Of a stretch of DNA of 64,000 bases, positions 1 to 14,548 are shown one piece after another. The stretch's first letter is position 1, and each line of letters begins with the position of its first letter. The stretch is from assembly GCF_001640805.2 (NCBI RefSeq), contig NC_066838.1:14283632-14347631 (forward strand), read 5' to 3'. The notes below the pieces were generated by a model. It had not been told where the DNA came from, ran no database searches, and saw nothing but the letters and a program-made list of their open reading frames with translations. This DNA is from Lates calcarifer. Its lineage: Eukaryota > Chordata > Actinopteri > Centropomidae. The translations under genes were made by a program, and so were the position numbers.

Positions 1-1089
<1,089 letters not shown>

Positions 1090-2115
1090 TTAATTTGACA
1101 AGTGATCTAATTTCGAACATAAACGCATACACTGGTAGACACATAGACATGTTGTTATCAGATAAGCCATATCAAAGACCTCTACACCGTTGCCCTCAGA
1201 TTTTTGTATTGAGAGATCAGATAGGTCTGGAGTTGTGCTAACTGACAGCAGCTGAAAAAAGAACAGAGACAATTAGGACTTTGTAAGTGGGATTGAGAAT
1301 GAGGACATCCACCTGTGCCAGAGCCAGAAAACATACAAACATAGATAGGTTATGTTATGTATGGCAGTTATACAGGTTGTTGTAAGAGGACTTAACAACA
1401 TTAAAATGAACCTTGACAGGACAGATCTGTCTGCCACTATTGAAAGGCTAAGGCAAAATAACCTAAAAAAAAAAGGCAACAAGAAAATGATGCTGCACTG
1501 AATAATGAAGCAAAATCAGGCTATTGTCAGATAGCCATGAGCCATAAAAAGATGCATTTTAAAATCAAAACTATCAAATTAAGTATTTGATGTGTTCTGA
1601 TGCTTTATTTATACTCCGATGTGTACACAAACAAAACTGTTTACCTATGTAGAAATACATATTTTGCTTGCAGACACTCACAACACACAGTCTCACAAAT
1701 ACAGGAAATATGAAAGCTCCATTTTCTACTGTGTGGCTGCTGAGCCAGAGCTATTCACTAAAATGATCTGTATAGAAAATACATGTTAAATTTCCTGCAA
1801 TGCACAGGGAATAAAACAGTAACTTGGTAATTGAGAGGGAGAAAAACAACCAATGTTTGTATTAAACTATACTGATCTGATAGCTCTGTATAAAAGTACA
1901 AGTGAGAGTAAGCTGCAAAACTAATGAAGGTTGAAGCTCCTTCAGTTCTTCTATAGCTACCACTTTGTGTGCACTTCCATATACACAGACTTCAATCAGA
2001 CAGCCGTGTGGTTAATTAACAACAAGTCCACCCCAAGCACAGAAGTCCCTTGAGTCAGCTAAGAGAGAGGGAACAAAGAAATCACTCTTCATTTGAAGAT
2101 TTGTGATGTCAACAC

Positions 2116-2310
2116 ATGGCCCTTTCATACCAGACTTTCATCAAATACATGAAAATGTCAAGGACAAACAATAAGCCCTGTCAGGAGCACTGTGTGCAAG
2201 AATATGGCGTGTGTGTATGTGTGTGTGTGCTTATGTGTGACAGTGTAGTACATATACAGTACAACATGTATTTGTTTATGAGTCCCGATATGCTTGTCTT
2301 TGCATGACCT
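2116..2310. repeat. Short interrupted (TG)n microsatellite
   Basis: A (TG)n tract with an internal TATG interruption lies at about 2208-2230, with further TG-rich sequence to about 2310. It produces spurious CVCVCV and THTHTH reading frames. Confidence 0.7.
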
Positions 2311-2799
2311 CTATGTTTGTGAGTGTACATATGCATGTACTGTATGTTCAGTCTTAGGTTTATGAAAGTCAGAGTCTGGTGTGTGTGTTTTCGCTTTTCA
2401 CAGTTGTTGGAAGTTACTGCTATTTCCATTACAAAAGAGTCCGCCCACAATACAACAAAGGGTGCACGCTGCATGGCAATGAAAACTAAAGCAGCAAACA
2501 ATGACTCTGCTCTGTCTAAAGAGTATTTAAAAGTGAAGCAAGCTGAACTGAAAGACCCAGTATGAATATGCTAAACAGACTAACAGAGATTTGAAAAGTT
2601 CTTAATTTGCTCCATTAATGAGAAAAAGACAAAGCAACAATCCAGCAAAGCCCAGTCCAATTAATATCTCAGTGAAAAGCACATTGTAATATCTCACCCA
2701 CTGTGTGTCTGTCTCTCGTCGTTCTTTCATGTCCTCTGATTTCCCTTTTTGCTCTGTTAGCAGTGGGGCCAAAGGAAAGTTATGTTGGTTGACTGATTT

Positions 2800-3340
2800 G
2801 TCCATATGTCCATCTATCAATCGCTGGACAGATTGCCTTGAAATTTGGTGTGAATAATCAATCTTTTGTCTAGTGTCATTATCAGGCACAAAGGTCCATT
2901 TGTATACATAAAAAATCCATGTGTATTTGGAAGATTGTCATGAAATTTATTGTGTATATTTTTGCTACCAGAGGATAAGTACTTTACATTTTAGACACTG
3001 TCCTTGGGGACCAGCCTCAGGTCCAATGATAAACCACTCATATTACTGTATTTACCAACTGGAATGTTGTGAAATTAGATGTGGACATTAATAGTCTTCA
3101 GAGGACAAACCTTACTGACTGCAGTGACCCTGTTGACCTTTTCTCTGTTGACACAGTCAGTACACGTTTATATAATCCCCGGTGGGTCTGTGTCCATTTT
3201 GGTCGTTAGATGACCTTTACTCAAACCCTGAGTTTGGGCCAAATGATCAAGTTTGTATGCATGACAATTAAAGGTCAGTTTGCCATGAAATTTTCTTATT
3301 TTATTTTTTTATTGTCCCCAGAGGATAAACTGCATTGATT
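2800..3340 (+). repeat. Decayed fish interspersed repeat with internal subrepeats
   Basis: Four diverged versions of the same phrase occur at about 2838, 2939, 3067 and 3282: a 'tgaaatt' core followed 20-40 bases later by 'cagaggataa' or a variant. The wording matches an abundant percomorph repeat ('gccatgaaatttggtaca...cccagaggatgaa'). Similar text recurs at 29205. No coding capacity remains. The class is not determined. Confidence 0.6.
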
Positions 3341-3399
3341 TTGCTGATCCTGTGGCCAAGGCTGGATTGTCAACCAGCCCAAGTGAACAAATGCACCCC

Positions 3400-3880
3400 A
3401 AAGTCCCCCAAAGAACTAGCCATTTATATCTAGAAAGGGAGCAGTTCTTCCACGGAGTCCGCCTTGCTGTGCCGCCACGTCTCTGTAGTAATCCAGAATG
3501 GATAAACCAAACCAAACAGAGGCTCTATATAGGGCTTTTGCCATTTTTTGGTTGACGCAGCAGCTTGTATACAGAGGGTGAAGAAGACGAAGTACAGTGT
3601 CAGTTAGTACATGTCAGCTACTGCCTACAGAATAACAATTAAATACAATCTGTACATACAGGCTATATAAATGAAGCACTTCTCTTGACAGAGACTAGTC
3701 GATGCAGTAGTTGACGCCATTTGGTCACCTCTGCAGTGTCACCATTTTGTGACGTCCACCGTAGACCCTCCGACACCCTCGGAAAGGAAAGGGTGAGGGG
3801 GATGGATATTCAGTTGGTTGCAATATGCATTCTCACCATTAGATACCACTAAATCTTTCACACCGGTCCTTTAAACTGTC
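3400..3880 (+). mobile_element. Decayed non-autonomous element (fish MITE-like repeat)
   Basis: The sequence contains 'ccacggagtccgcc', 'gtaatccagaatggataaac', 'gagggtgaag', 'attcagttggttgcaat', 'agataccactaaat' and ends 'ggtcctttaaa'. I recognise this as a common percomorph interspersed repeat whose ends carry TTAAAGG-type termini. The right end resembles the left terminus of the element at 48291. No transposase is encoded. Confidence 0.55.
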
Positions 3881-6800
3881 CTTAATATTTGTCAAGTTTT
3901 GTTTTATCACATTGCTTCAGTTTTCAAGTAATTAACTCACGGAAAACATCAGGCAAGGTAGCATTAATCCATCACAGAAGTGCTGTGAGACTGCATCTCC
4001 AACTATTATTTTCACTATCAATATATCTGACAGTTATTGTGTTATATAATCTTTTATATATTTTATTCAACAGTCCACCCTGTCATGCCTGTGGGTTCTT
4101 CCCTACTCTCTCACCAAAAATAAAGTGTATAGTCTTTGATAACCTAACATTACTTAATGTTTCACCTGTTCATCAGAATTTCATTCACAAATGCATAATA
4201 TTGTGTGAAATTTTTGTTGAACATTTACTGAGCACATCTATGTTCCTGTGTGGAAGAATTCTCTTCAGTTTTTGGAGAGTATTGTGCCTGAAGTCAACAA
4301 CATTATGTTGTTCAGTCCATCCAGCAGTTTCATACTGTGGGGCTAGGGTTGTTACAGGGTTTTTTCTCTTGAATCCAGGTTTTTCAAAAGATAGTATCAG
4401 GTGTGTATGTAATAAATAAATAAATGCCTGCACACTGACAGAAAAGTATCAGAGGCACCAAAGATGCACAAGGAATACATTTATTTCCTTTAATAAGTGA
4501 CAAAATGTGAATAAAAGTTAACATTTTGGTCAAATGACCATTATTAACAAGATTCATACCATGGGTGAAAATGCACATAGCAGCTGCTAATGGTCTTTAG
4601 AGCTTTACTTTAGTGTGGTAATAATAGGCTACCTCTCATTTTGCCTTTTGCCTTCTCTTTCTCTCTTCGCACCACCCTAATTGACTTGCTTTTTTTCATG
4701 TGGGTTTGACAACCCTGTTGGCAGATACACAGCTCAGGAAAATCAACAAGCAGAGTAAACACCTTAACCCAGCCCCCCACTGGCATACACACACCCCCTG
4801 GCCCATTTTTAGGCTCAGCACCTGCAGTAGTAATTGACTCAGCATTAGTAACAGCGGCAATGCACTGAGCTGAGCAGGAGCAGACGAGGAGGCTGGAGGG
4901 GGGGAGATTTTTACTGGAGGAATGTAAATGTTCATTAAGGCTTGATTACACATATTAATGTTAATAGGTGGTGGTAAATTTCTTCAATATGGACCACGTG
5001 GTAAAATAAGTATGAACTGGAGCCATGACAGGATGGTTGAGTGATTATTTTGGCACTAACTGATATGTAGATCTCTACAACAGACTGCTTTGCTTCATTT
5101 TACACACACTCTAATTTGCAGCTGCATTGTGGCGTGTTTAAGCTCTCAGAAAAGTTTATTTGACAGCTTTTAAACCACTACCGCTGCCAGGTGGCAGTAA
5201 TGGTTTTAAAATCACTGACTATGTACTGTAGTTGCTCAGACACCAAATATGAAGACATGAGGAACTGAGTGCAGAGGCCCCACTGACCAAAACTGTCTGA
5301 TATACCATAATTGTTTTGATTACTACTATTAGTTTTTTTTTTACAAACTTCAGGCAGTGGTAGTCATCTTGCTTGAAATCTGGCTGTGGTTTCAGTCTCA
5401 CAAATGGACCTTTAAGTGTTAGACAGATAAAAAAAAACACATTCTCGGGCCATCCTGGTTATTGGACACTTTTTGTAAAAGATGCATTGCTCAAAGTATT
5501 GAAAAGCTTGTGTTAACAATGCTGATTTCACATTTGATAAGATGGAAACTGACAGTATTCACTCTCCTTAGGCTCATTCTGTGACAGCCTAATGTAGGTT
5601 GACTCTCAACATTAGCCTCAGTATGTTACATTTTTCAACACCCAAACCAATATTGTTTGGGTAGGTTTGTGTTGAATATATTGAATGTTTTTTAGTATTT
5701 TTAAGATATTTGCGGCTGTGAACCTCTCTGCTTTTCCGTTACAAAACAAAGGCCATAATGGAAGGCTCCTGGAGACAAGACATAACTTAAAACTGTAATT
5801 TTCTTCTATGGTTTGACATGTTCCCACAAAAGGATGCCGGGGTGTTACTTTACATCAAGAATGATTTGATTTCAAAGTTAAAAAGTAGGCAAGACAGAAA
5901 TCATGGACCCTGAGGTTCGCTTTTGACTCTTGTTAACAATGGCTCACCTCCTCCATCATTCTCACTTACAGAGGAGGTGGAAAAAGAGGAAGCACATGGT
6001 TATACTGGCATCATTCGACAGTCAGGATGTGATACTTTGAACGCCTGTGCTTATTACAGTGCGGAGAGTTGACCCAAAAACACACCAAGGGCCTCTAACA
6101 CGATGCAAGATTAGTGGGTTATCCAGCTATCTTCGGGCTTAACTTTTCTGGCATCTCAAAGCTGGCTTGCACTTTACCTGGGTAGATCACCATGTTGCCA
6201 GAGCAGTTTAATTTTAGAAGATCACATCAACAGCCTGACTGATAGAGCCCAACCAGCAGACCGATCTGATCACAGGAAAAATTGAGTCATCATTCTTACA
6301 GAGATTATACATACAGTGACACAATAAAGAGCAATAGATACTGTATTTTTATAGATTAGTTGAATCATTTTGCTGTTACAGGCTTTCCACTCTGGTTTAA
6401 AAACTGAACTTCTAAGAAACGAAGGGAGAGTTTGCCATTTTAAATAACTAAATAATGATGACTACAGCTCCATTTTAACTGGTATTTCATGACATTGTTG
6501 ATGCTTTTACTTTCCTATTCTATCACTGCAGCTCAGAATAACCCGAGGAGTGTGATGTGATGATGATAACTGGAAATAAAAACTATGCCGTCTGATGCCT
6601 TTTATTAGAAAAATAATCCATACACTGTTAAATTTTTCCCATGATTATAAACGCATCATTTCAGTCAGATAGATCTCTTCAGACATTAACTACTTTTCTC
6701 TTCTTCTCTCCCCTATGCTCTAACAGCAACTGCTAACAGAATTAATTTTTTTACATGCATCACATATTCATAATAGTTTTTTTATCATCAGACAGGAAAA

Positions 6801-8199
6801 ACAAAAGAATTCCCACTAAACTATAGATATAATAATCACTGCACTTCTTTATAGCTTTAGCCTTACTTTTATACTTGGGAAACAAACAGCTTCTTATTCT
6901 AAAATAGTTATGCGATTATAGTCTTTCCTTTTCACTGTGCTGAATGTCACTGCAGATATATCACATGTTCCTAATGTTATGGCTGCTTTTGCTGATGAGT
7001 TTAGTGAACATGCAGGCTTTATATGAGGCTGTTGGCCAGGTTGCTCAAAAATCCCTGATCGTTTTTACTGGATATCATAATTACATATTCCTCTGACTGC
7101 AAGGTGCATGAGATGAGAGATTTTTCTGATTTATAGGAAGCAAAAAGAAATCACATTTGGGGATAGAAAATAAACTGTATTTTATGACAAATGTTTGACA
7201 TATAATGACATGAGGACACAGCATCACAGGGAAACAGCATTACAAAACCATTTACATATGCAAGTACACCATCTAATCTGATCCTTAGATCTGTATTACA
7301 GCTATAAATACGAATTTATAATAATATAAAGGTTTCAACAGTTTGAGGCTGTGTTGTGCTGAGATGTTATTAATTACCTATCTGCCAGACAGTGAGTCAG
7401 GCAGGGGGCTACAGACTCCAATAAACTCTGATAAATACTCAGTTAAATTACGCATTACTCACCACATGACAAACACACAGGGACACATACACACACACAC
7501 AAATATACACATGGAGTAAACATACACAAAGAATTTATTTTATCTCTGTGTGATGTTACAATCTCTAGAGATATAAAACCTCACAATGAACTGCCTCACA
7601 GTGTGTGTTTGAGTGTGTGTAAAGACTAATAATGCTAAGCTACACTTAAAAGAAGCATCTTGCTCAGTCTTACTAGGTGTGACTGCAACACTCTTTCTGT
7701 TTCATCACTTTCCTTACAATCTCTTTTTCAGACTTCATCCGTGCATTTCTGCTCTCCTCCCTCCTCCTAGTCTTTCTCCTCCTCCTCATCTTCCTCATCT
7801 GTCTCACCTCGTCCTACTGCTATTTCATAAATGACCCCTCCTTTTCTCAATCTCTCTTAGCTACTCCAGCACCTCATTTTTTCCTCTGCTCTTTCTCTTG
7901 CTCTTAGCTCTGCACAGCAAACTCAGCAGGGTGGCAGACCATTATCCTCAATCACAGGCCCTAAATCAGAGAATTTTTACACTTTCTATAATGTGTTCGC
8001 CCTCTCTCTCCCTGTCTCTCCCTGTTGATGTGTCTCTCCCCCTCAAAGGCCCCCTCCCATCTCTCTTTCCATGGCATGAGGATGTGTTACCCCTGCCTCT
8101 CTTAACACAGCAGTGGCTGTTAACCCCATTTACTAAGGATGACATGCTACTGACAGACTAACAGATGGACAGATTGCCCCGACTCGGAACAACCAGGAG

Positions 8200-8202
<3 letters not shown>
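3881..8202. other. Intronic stretch, no gene; pyrimidine-rich block near 7.7-8.1 kb
   Basis: Mostly AT-rich unique-looking sequence. A 176-codon open frame at 3889-4419 has no splice sites, no recognisable domain and AT-rich codons, so I treat it as chance. A block at about 4800-5000 holds E-box (CACGTG) and TGACTCA-like words. The stretch 7725-8110 is a long CT-rich tract (CTCCTC and CTCTCC runs). A short (CA)n lies near 7488. I see nothing else. Confidence 0.5.

Positions 8203-8268
<66 letters not shown>
8203..8268. repeat. (TG)n microsatellite, 66 bp with one GG interruption
   Basis: A nearly pure TG tract broken once by 'tggtg'. A CT-rich tract and CACA words follow at 8350-8420. Confidence 0.97.
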
Positions 8269-8269
<1 letters not shown>

Positions 8270-11200
8270 TTCACCGCTGCACACAAAACCATGAGATAGC
8301 TCTCTTGGTCCCAGTGGGGTACTTCTTTCAAATGTCATTCCTTCCACTGGGGGCCTCTCCCTCTCTCTCTCTTTCGCTCACTCTCACAATCACACACACA
8401 AAACCACACACACAGTACATGGTATTAAGAACCTGCAGAAATGCAAAAGTAATGCATCACAAAACTGGAAAACTGAAAAACTACTTTCAGTCATCACAGT
8501 AAATAATTAAATGCTTCAGAATCTGTAGTAAAGACAAATAGTTATTGCAACATTTATTGCAGTAAAATTTTGTACCAAAATCTTTTAATTTAATGGAATC
8601 ACTACAATCATGTGACAATAACTGAGGTATAGCAAATCCATGCAGCGCTTTTGCATAGAGATGAACTTTGACCCATGAATTTGAGCTGCTGACCAACTGC
8701 AAACTGTCTTCACGGCGTTGACCTTTGAGGAAATGAGGAGAGCCATATCCATTTTGCCACACACAAAAGTAGCCACCACACAACTTGCAAGTAGTAGCTG
8801 GATGAGACATTAATTCAAGGATAGTAAGAGATCCAAAACAGTATGTTAATTTGTCAAGCCAACAGAAACCGAACTGGGCAATGTATCAACAGCTCATGTG
8901 ACACCATGGTACCCAGAGAGAGCTTTTGCCACACACATCCATTACATAGGAAACAGCTGTAAAATTAAGAATTTGCGCATAACATTACAAATTACCCTTT
9001 GAATGATCTCACTCTGTAGATCTATCACATCCAGTACATATGTAAAAGCTACAAAGAGTCATACTTTAGATACTGCTCTTGGATGATTCATGTCTATGGG
9101 CAATTAGCCAGATGGAGCCATAGACAGATGCTACTGTGAACATGTGTGGGCATACATTCACATTAGGTGGATAACAGTTCTTGTCGTATGTGTTCTATGA
9201 GTCGATTTCATTAGAATGAATGAGCCTCCATGTTTGGACTCTTCATCATTTGAAACATCCCTGAGTTATGCTGAGCCAATAAAACCGCCAGTACCTAAAA
9301 TTACTGCAATGGAAGCAAAAGCAGCTATTGTGGCAGTGACAGTGTCATGGATTGCAGACGATGAATGAATACTGTTCTCATTGTACAGTGTGTTGACAGT
9401 TTCCAAGCAGAGAAGTTCATTTTGCCTCTTTTTTTCTCAGTAAAAACACAAACAATCACTGTGGATACACTTTCTATGCCAGGAGAGTGTGTTGGCAAAG
9501 CAGCTACAGGAGCTGACAATCCCTCGTCAGGTCTGATTAATGTACTGCCATGATATATGAATGGAGAGACGCACCCATGAGATAAAGACACCCACGGGTT
9601 ATTGTTTATTGCTGGTTACACACAATATTCTGATTACAAGAAAAGCTCCATTCATACTTCTAAAGTTGAGAAATACATGTGATATTTTTGACTACATTTC
9701 AAATTAATGCAGGAAATCAAGTTGTTTTTCAGGCATTTTTAGCTTGTATAAAAAGAAAACAAACAAAAAATACATTCAGCCTGTTGGGCAAGTGGAAAGA
9801 TACAATAAAGTAAAAACACTGACCTGACCTGGCCCTGCCCTTAGGAATGGATACACTGAAAATTAAGCCTCACATCATTAAATGTATCCATGGCGCAAAT
9901 AGATTCACTATATGAATCACATATTTAGTATATATAAATATTTAAGTATTTCCCTAAGGACCATAGTCTTCTATTCATAAAGAGCATATTTTGAAATGGA
10001 AAATGAGTTCAGAATGCTTGCCAAGTTAATTAGATTACAATGTATGTTTCTTTCTGCATGTGTGTGTGCCTATCAGTACATGGACGTCCATGAATTTGTG
10101 TTAATAATTAGATTACATTGGCCTCTGAGATGGCACCATTCGTTGTGAATCCTAAACACACAGCAAATTAAAATTCTGTTTAAGAGCCTGCCAAGAAAAT
10201 TAGCACCAAGAGAAAGGGAGGCACGCACACTCGACCACTACTGTCTTCTCTTTCCTCAACCCTGTTTTCTATTCTCAGCCATGTGCGAATGCTTCCTGTG
10301 TGTCTACAACTCTATCTCACATTTCCTCTCATTTAATGCCACCCCACCCCCTTTCGTAAAGGTTATTACAAGGTTGAAAGTGGCACATGACAGCAACAGG
10401 AGGCAAAGATTTCTCAACTTCTCGCACTTACAGAAACAGGTATGGAGTAATTTCAGTGGTGCACTTCCTGTGCTATGTCTCTCTGCTCATATTGTTTGTG
10501 CTGATGAGGAGCCTGACTCCTCTCACACACTAATGCCTCTCTCTGTTTTTATAACCTTTGAGCCCGGCTGTTGAAAAACAAGAGAGGAAGAAGGAATAGA
10601 AGAGGAACAAGCATGAAACTCACCCAGCTTGTGTGCAGTAGGGCTGAGCAAAATGTTTAAAAAACAATACTCTTTTAAGATTTCAGAAGATATACATCAC
10701 ATTATATATGCTTTTCCTCTGAAGCTGAATTACTGAAGGATCTTCTGATTAGAACAATATTTTCCACTAACTTGTTTTTAGGCAGAATGGATTGGTGTGG
10801 CACTTTGTGTAAACCTCTGATCTGATTCTGTCATTTATCTCAGGAGAGCAGTCATCATCAAGTAAATAAATGACCATAAAAAGACTTAAAATAATTGCAT
10901 TATTGGCTAAAATGATTCTTCTAATACCTCCAACTAAGCTATCACAGTTAAAGCCAGTGGCATTGCACAGAATGAGAAATGGAGTAACTGAATACTGTTA
11001 TATCAAAATTAAAACATGAGCCACAAAATGTGCCACCTCTCATAAAATAGCAGGTTGAGTTTAGACCACAGGCTCAAGCGTCTCTACACAGCATTCAACA
11101 CACGCTCTGTCCTGTCGTGCACCATCCCTTGGCTCAGTGTCCCTGAGTGGCTGAATGAATGAGTGACCACAATTGGAAAGTGTTTTTTTTTTTTTCCCTC

Positions 11201-11998
11201 ACAGTGGCAGTTCCTGTTCACGATGTGACAAAAATATAAAGAGTGAAAGAGAGAGGGAGAAACAAGCTCATCAGATTTGAAAGGGAAAAACAAAATACCG
11301 TGGGCGTCCACACAGAAGGGGATCATCCCTGTCAGAAAACATGCCTTGCCAAAAATCACCCAACCCACTTAGATACACTTCGGCAGCCTGTGCCGAAAAA
11401 CAAAAACAGCCTCAACCTCATCAAATGCTCATAACGTCTCTTTTTGATTGCATTCTCTCCTCCCGTCAGCTCTGTCATGCAACTGGTTTGCTCTCACCTT
11501 AACAAAGTGACAGTTGTATCAATAAGGATGTGATGAGACGCCTGCTGAACCGCTCTGTCTCTAACACCCTTCCTCCACCACTATCCTAACCACCCATCCG
11601 CCTGACCCTGTTCTAAACATCCTCACTGATAGGAGACCAGCTTGTGCCAGATTGTCCCCCCAGAACTCTGCCTCTGGTTCTCTGCCACTGATCTCAATGT
11701 AGTTCTAATGCAGCACAGATGAGGGAATTATCTCCCCACACCACCGCCCCCACCACCACCCCCGTCCTGCTGCATCATATAAGATATTAGCTCATGCCAC
11801 AGGGCAGGCCTGGTGACACATGGTGTGTCCTGACATATTAGTAACCCCCGCCACCACCGTCACTACCACCCCACAGCAGGCGATTTGTACTAATTTGTGC
11901 TGCAGGCGTGATATTAGGTCGGTGAATTGGGTATAAATTGTTAATATGCTCAGATGTATTAACACAGCATTACCACTCAACCACTAACCCGTGGCAGC
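8269..11998. other. Intronic stretch, no gene recognised
   Basis: No exon or transposon coding seen. At about 10640 a 'tagggctgagcaaaat' start followed by AT-rich text resembles the left end of the gggctgggtgat-type elements (compare 24970), but no right end is clear. The block 11790-11970 ('ctgcaggcgtgatattaggt' and surroundings) is repeat-free and reads like possible regulatory DNA. A T-run lies at 11181-11196. Confidence 0.45.
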
Positions 11999-12031
11999 AT
12001 GTGTGTGTGTGTGTGTGTGTGTGTGAGTGTG
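11999..12031. repeat. (TG)n microsatellite
   Basis: TG tract of about 13 pure units with a short imperfect tail. Confidence 0.95.
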
Positions 12032-12635
12032 CATTAGGCCCTCATGGTATAAACCTGTGTTAATTGTTAACTGCTGACTGGAGGTGACTTTTCGCAAGCC
12101 CTCGGGGGAACGTCCATGTCTCCTCTCTCTTCTGCCTTTCTGTCCCCCCCTTTTGCTCCCTCTTTCCACTCCCACTGTCTCTTTCTTGAAGTTAGAAACC
12201 TGCCCAGTGTATGGGAGTATCTGCATCTGCTGACCCCCCCCTCCCACAAAATCATTTCTGATATGCATTGTTGTTGGGGTGGGGGCCCAGAGCCAGAGCT
12301 TTTCATCTCTGGTTTCTTTGTCTTTCTCTGTCTCTCCTTTTCCTTCTCCATGTCATTCTGGTAAACCAGTACAGAGATAGAAACGATTGAACAATGAACA
12401 ATGATTGTGTTCAGTCCAAACCCCTCACCCCCATCACCAGTCTCAGCTTTCGCTATGTCAGTCAGCGAATGGAGAGGAGAGATCTATAGCACAGCAGCCA
12501 TGTTGATGAGGATTTCATTCTGTCTGAATTCTCTCCCTGTCAAAGGAATAAGGACGGACACTCGTAAACGTCAAGCTACGCATATTTCACTTTAACAGGT
12601 CGTGGTGTGCTTGTGTGCGCACATGCGTGAGTGCA

Positions 12636-12679
12636 CGTGTGTGTGTGTGTGTGTGTGTGTGTTTGTGTGTGTGTGTGAG
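12636..12679. repeat. (TG)n microsatellite
   Basis: TG tract with one TTTG interruption, preceded by a purine-pyrimidine alternating stretch (gtgcgcacatgcgtgagtgc). Confidence 0.95.
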
Positions 12680-13756
12680 TTATGGTTGTTGTTTATGTCA
12701 CTCTGTTGTAGAGGTGTCGTTTCACAGATCGAGATAAATGCCGTGCTATCACCCTGTTTACGCTCTGTGAAAGACTGGACAGTCCCATATGTTACACCGC
12801 ACACACAACCAGTCAACTCACAGCACTGTCATCTGCAAACCTCGTAAGTCTTAACGCTAGCGATGCTCACAGCTTTTTTTTTTTTTTTTGGAGCTGGTTT
12901 ACTCTGAGGTGTTGGACAATTTAGTGAAGAAATTGTGAAAGGTTTTTTCCCAATAATGATTTTTATTGAATAGATTTTAGGCATGTTGTCATGCATTCAG
13001 ATTGTGTGCCTGTCCCATTCTCATGAACGCAATATCTCAGTAATGCTGCAAGGGAAATTTCTTCCAGTTCAGTGCAAACATTCACTTGGACTCTGATGAT
13101 GATGATTTTGGCCTTAACTAAAGAATCAACACACAAATTAACTGCAACAGGACTGGTCGGCATAGGCATACAACCACAAGGTGGCAGTTTTAGTTTTATA
13201 CTGTAGGCATACGTGAGTGAAACAATGCATAGCAATGCATGAGTGGCGCTGATGGAATACATTGAATTTCTTTGTTTACAAGCATCGGCAGAAAGGATGA
13301 TGAGGATTTTAAACGTCTGAACTAAGTAAAAACTGTCACTGCAAAGTTACATTTTGGGGTAATCCACCAACATGCAGACACATTTCACTTGACACATGCT
13401 TGTCAGCCTGCAGATGAATAATGATAAATGATGAAGAATAAAATGTGCTGCCTCAGTCTCCGGACGACAGATTTAAGCCTTACTAATCACGGCTTAGTCA
13501 TACACAGTATGTCTGATCACTGAAAGGGTATCGCTGTGAGGTGAGAATTGCATGCAACTTTTTTATAGCTGTGGTGACTGCAACTGACATTGACTAACTG
13601 TAACATCGTGATGCTGACCTGAAACAAACAAACTGAAAGTCAATTAGAGAATCACATTAGCTGTGCACAACGAGTTTATTTGATTCTGCTCTTTGAATAA
13701 AGCAGCAACATAACTTTTCTTTCTGTGCTTTAGCATACATTGTACACTGCACATGC

Positions 13757-13780
13757 CACACACACACACACACACACACA
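13757..13780. repeat. (CA)n microsatellite
   Basis: Twelve CA units, uninterrupted. Confidence 0.95.
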
Positions 13781-13869
13781 TTAATGATTTTTGGTAGAGT
13801 CACTCTCTGGTGCAACTGGACACTATCTCCTTAAAGATAAAAATCTGGCAGATCAGTTTTGCAGGGGAT

Positions 13870-14200
13870 GATACTGAAAAATGGGAATAGGAGAAGAATC
13901 GGGAGCTACAGTGAAGAGGTTAGATGAGGATCTGCAAATCCTTGGGAACTGTGATTGACGACAGATTGAGATTTAGTGAAATACAGATGTGATTGTGAAA
14001 AAGGCTCAGCAGCATCTGTACTGCCTACATAAACCACTCTTTTAGAATAGATCAGAGAATACTGACAATGTTTTATTCCTCTTTTACAGCAAGTATTTTA
14101 AGATTTTCAGTTACTTGCTGATTTACTTCCCTTTGTCCAAAGGACAAAAAGTGATTGCAAGGTGGTGTACTCCTCAGATCTATTAATTATAGGCAAAAGA
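13870..14200 (+). pseudogene. Non-LTR retrotransposon (LINE) ORF2 relic
   Basis: The plus strand, read with at least one frameshift and several stops, gives VKRLDEDLQILGTVIDDRLRFSEI, then VIVKKAQQHLYCLHK, then NVLFLFYSKYFKIF. This matches the 'YLGTVIDDKLRF...KKAxQRLYxLRKL...FYxSFIES' region that follows the catalytic core in fish L2/CR1-like LINE reverse transcriptases. The copy is short, frameshifted and dead. Clade assignment is from memory of the motif, so L2-like is tentative. Confidence 0.75.
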
Positions 14201-14492
14201 CATGGATTCCTAGCACAGCTTAATACTGAACAAGTTCTCAAAAAGACATAAGATTATCAGCAATCCCATCCAGGTCCTCTATGAATATTTAAGCTAATGC
14301 CATAAGGAGTCTGTTTTAGATAGCCTGCATGTAAAGCAAATAACAGGAGGTTTAGTTTTATTCCAGATGCCATTTGACTTGTGTATAGACTGATAACTGC
14401 ACTCTTTAACATCACATGTGGCTCTGTGGTGTTGGAATGGCCACTGTTACAAATCTTTGTATATTTCAACTCTTCTGATATTTGTATTTTTA

Positions 14493-14495
<3 letters not shown>

Positions 14496-14544
<49 letters not shown>
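14496..14544. repeat. (TG)n microsatellite, ~24 units
   Basis: Pure TG tract inside AT-rich sequence. Confidence 0.97.

Positions 14545-14548
<4 letters not shown>

Noticed and set aside
2602..2889. 95-codon minus-strand frame ending in a hydrophobic segment
   Set aside because: Overlaps a decayed interspersed repeat at its upstream end; not a conserved protein.
3889..4419. 176-codon plus-strand open frame, the longest near the gene
   Set aside because: No splice sites, no domain, AT-rich codons and poor composition (Phe/Ile/Leu/Cys-rich); most likely chance.
8147..8502. Reading frames with long Cys-Val or Thr-His repeats (also at 14257, 30121, 42333, 49875, 51985)
   Set aside because: Direct translations of (TG)n and (CA)n microsatellites.
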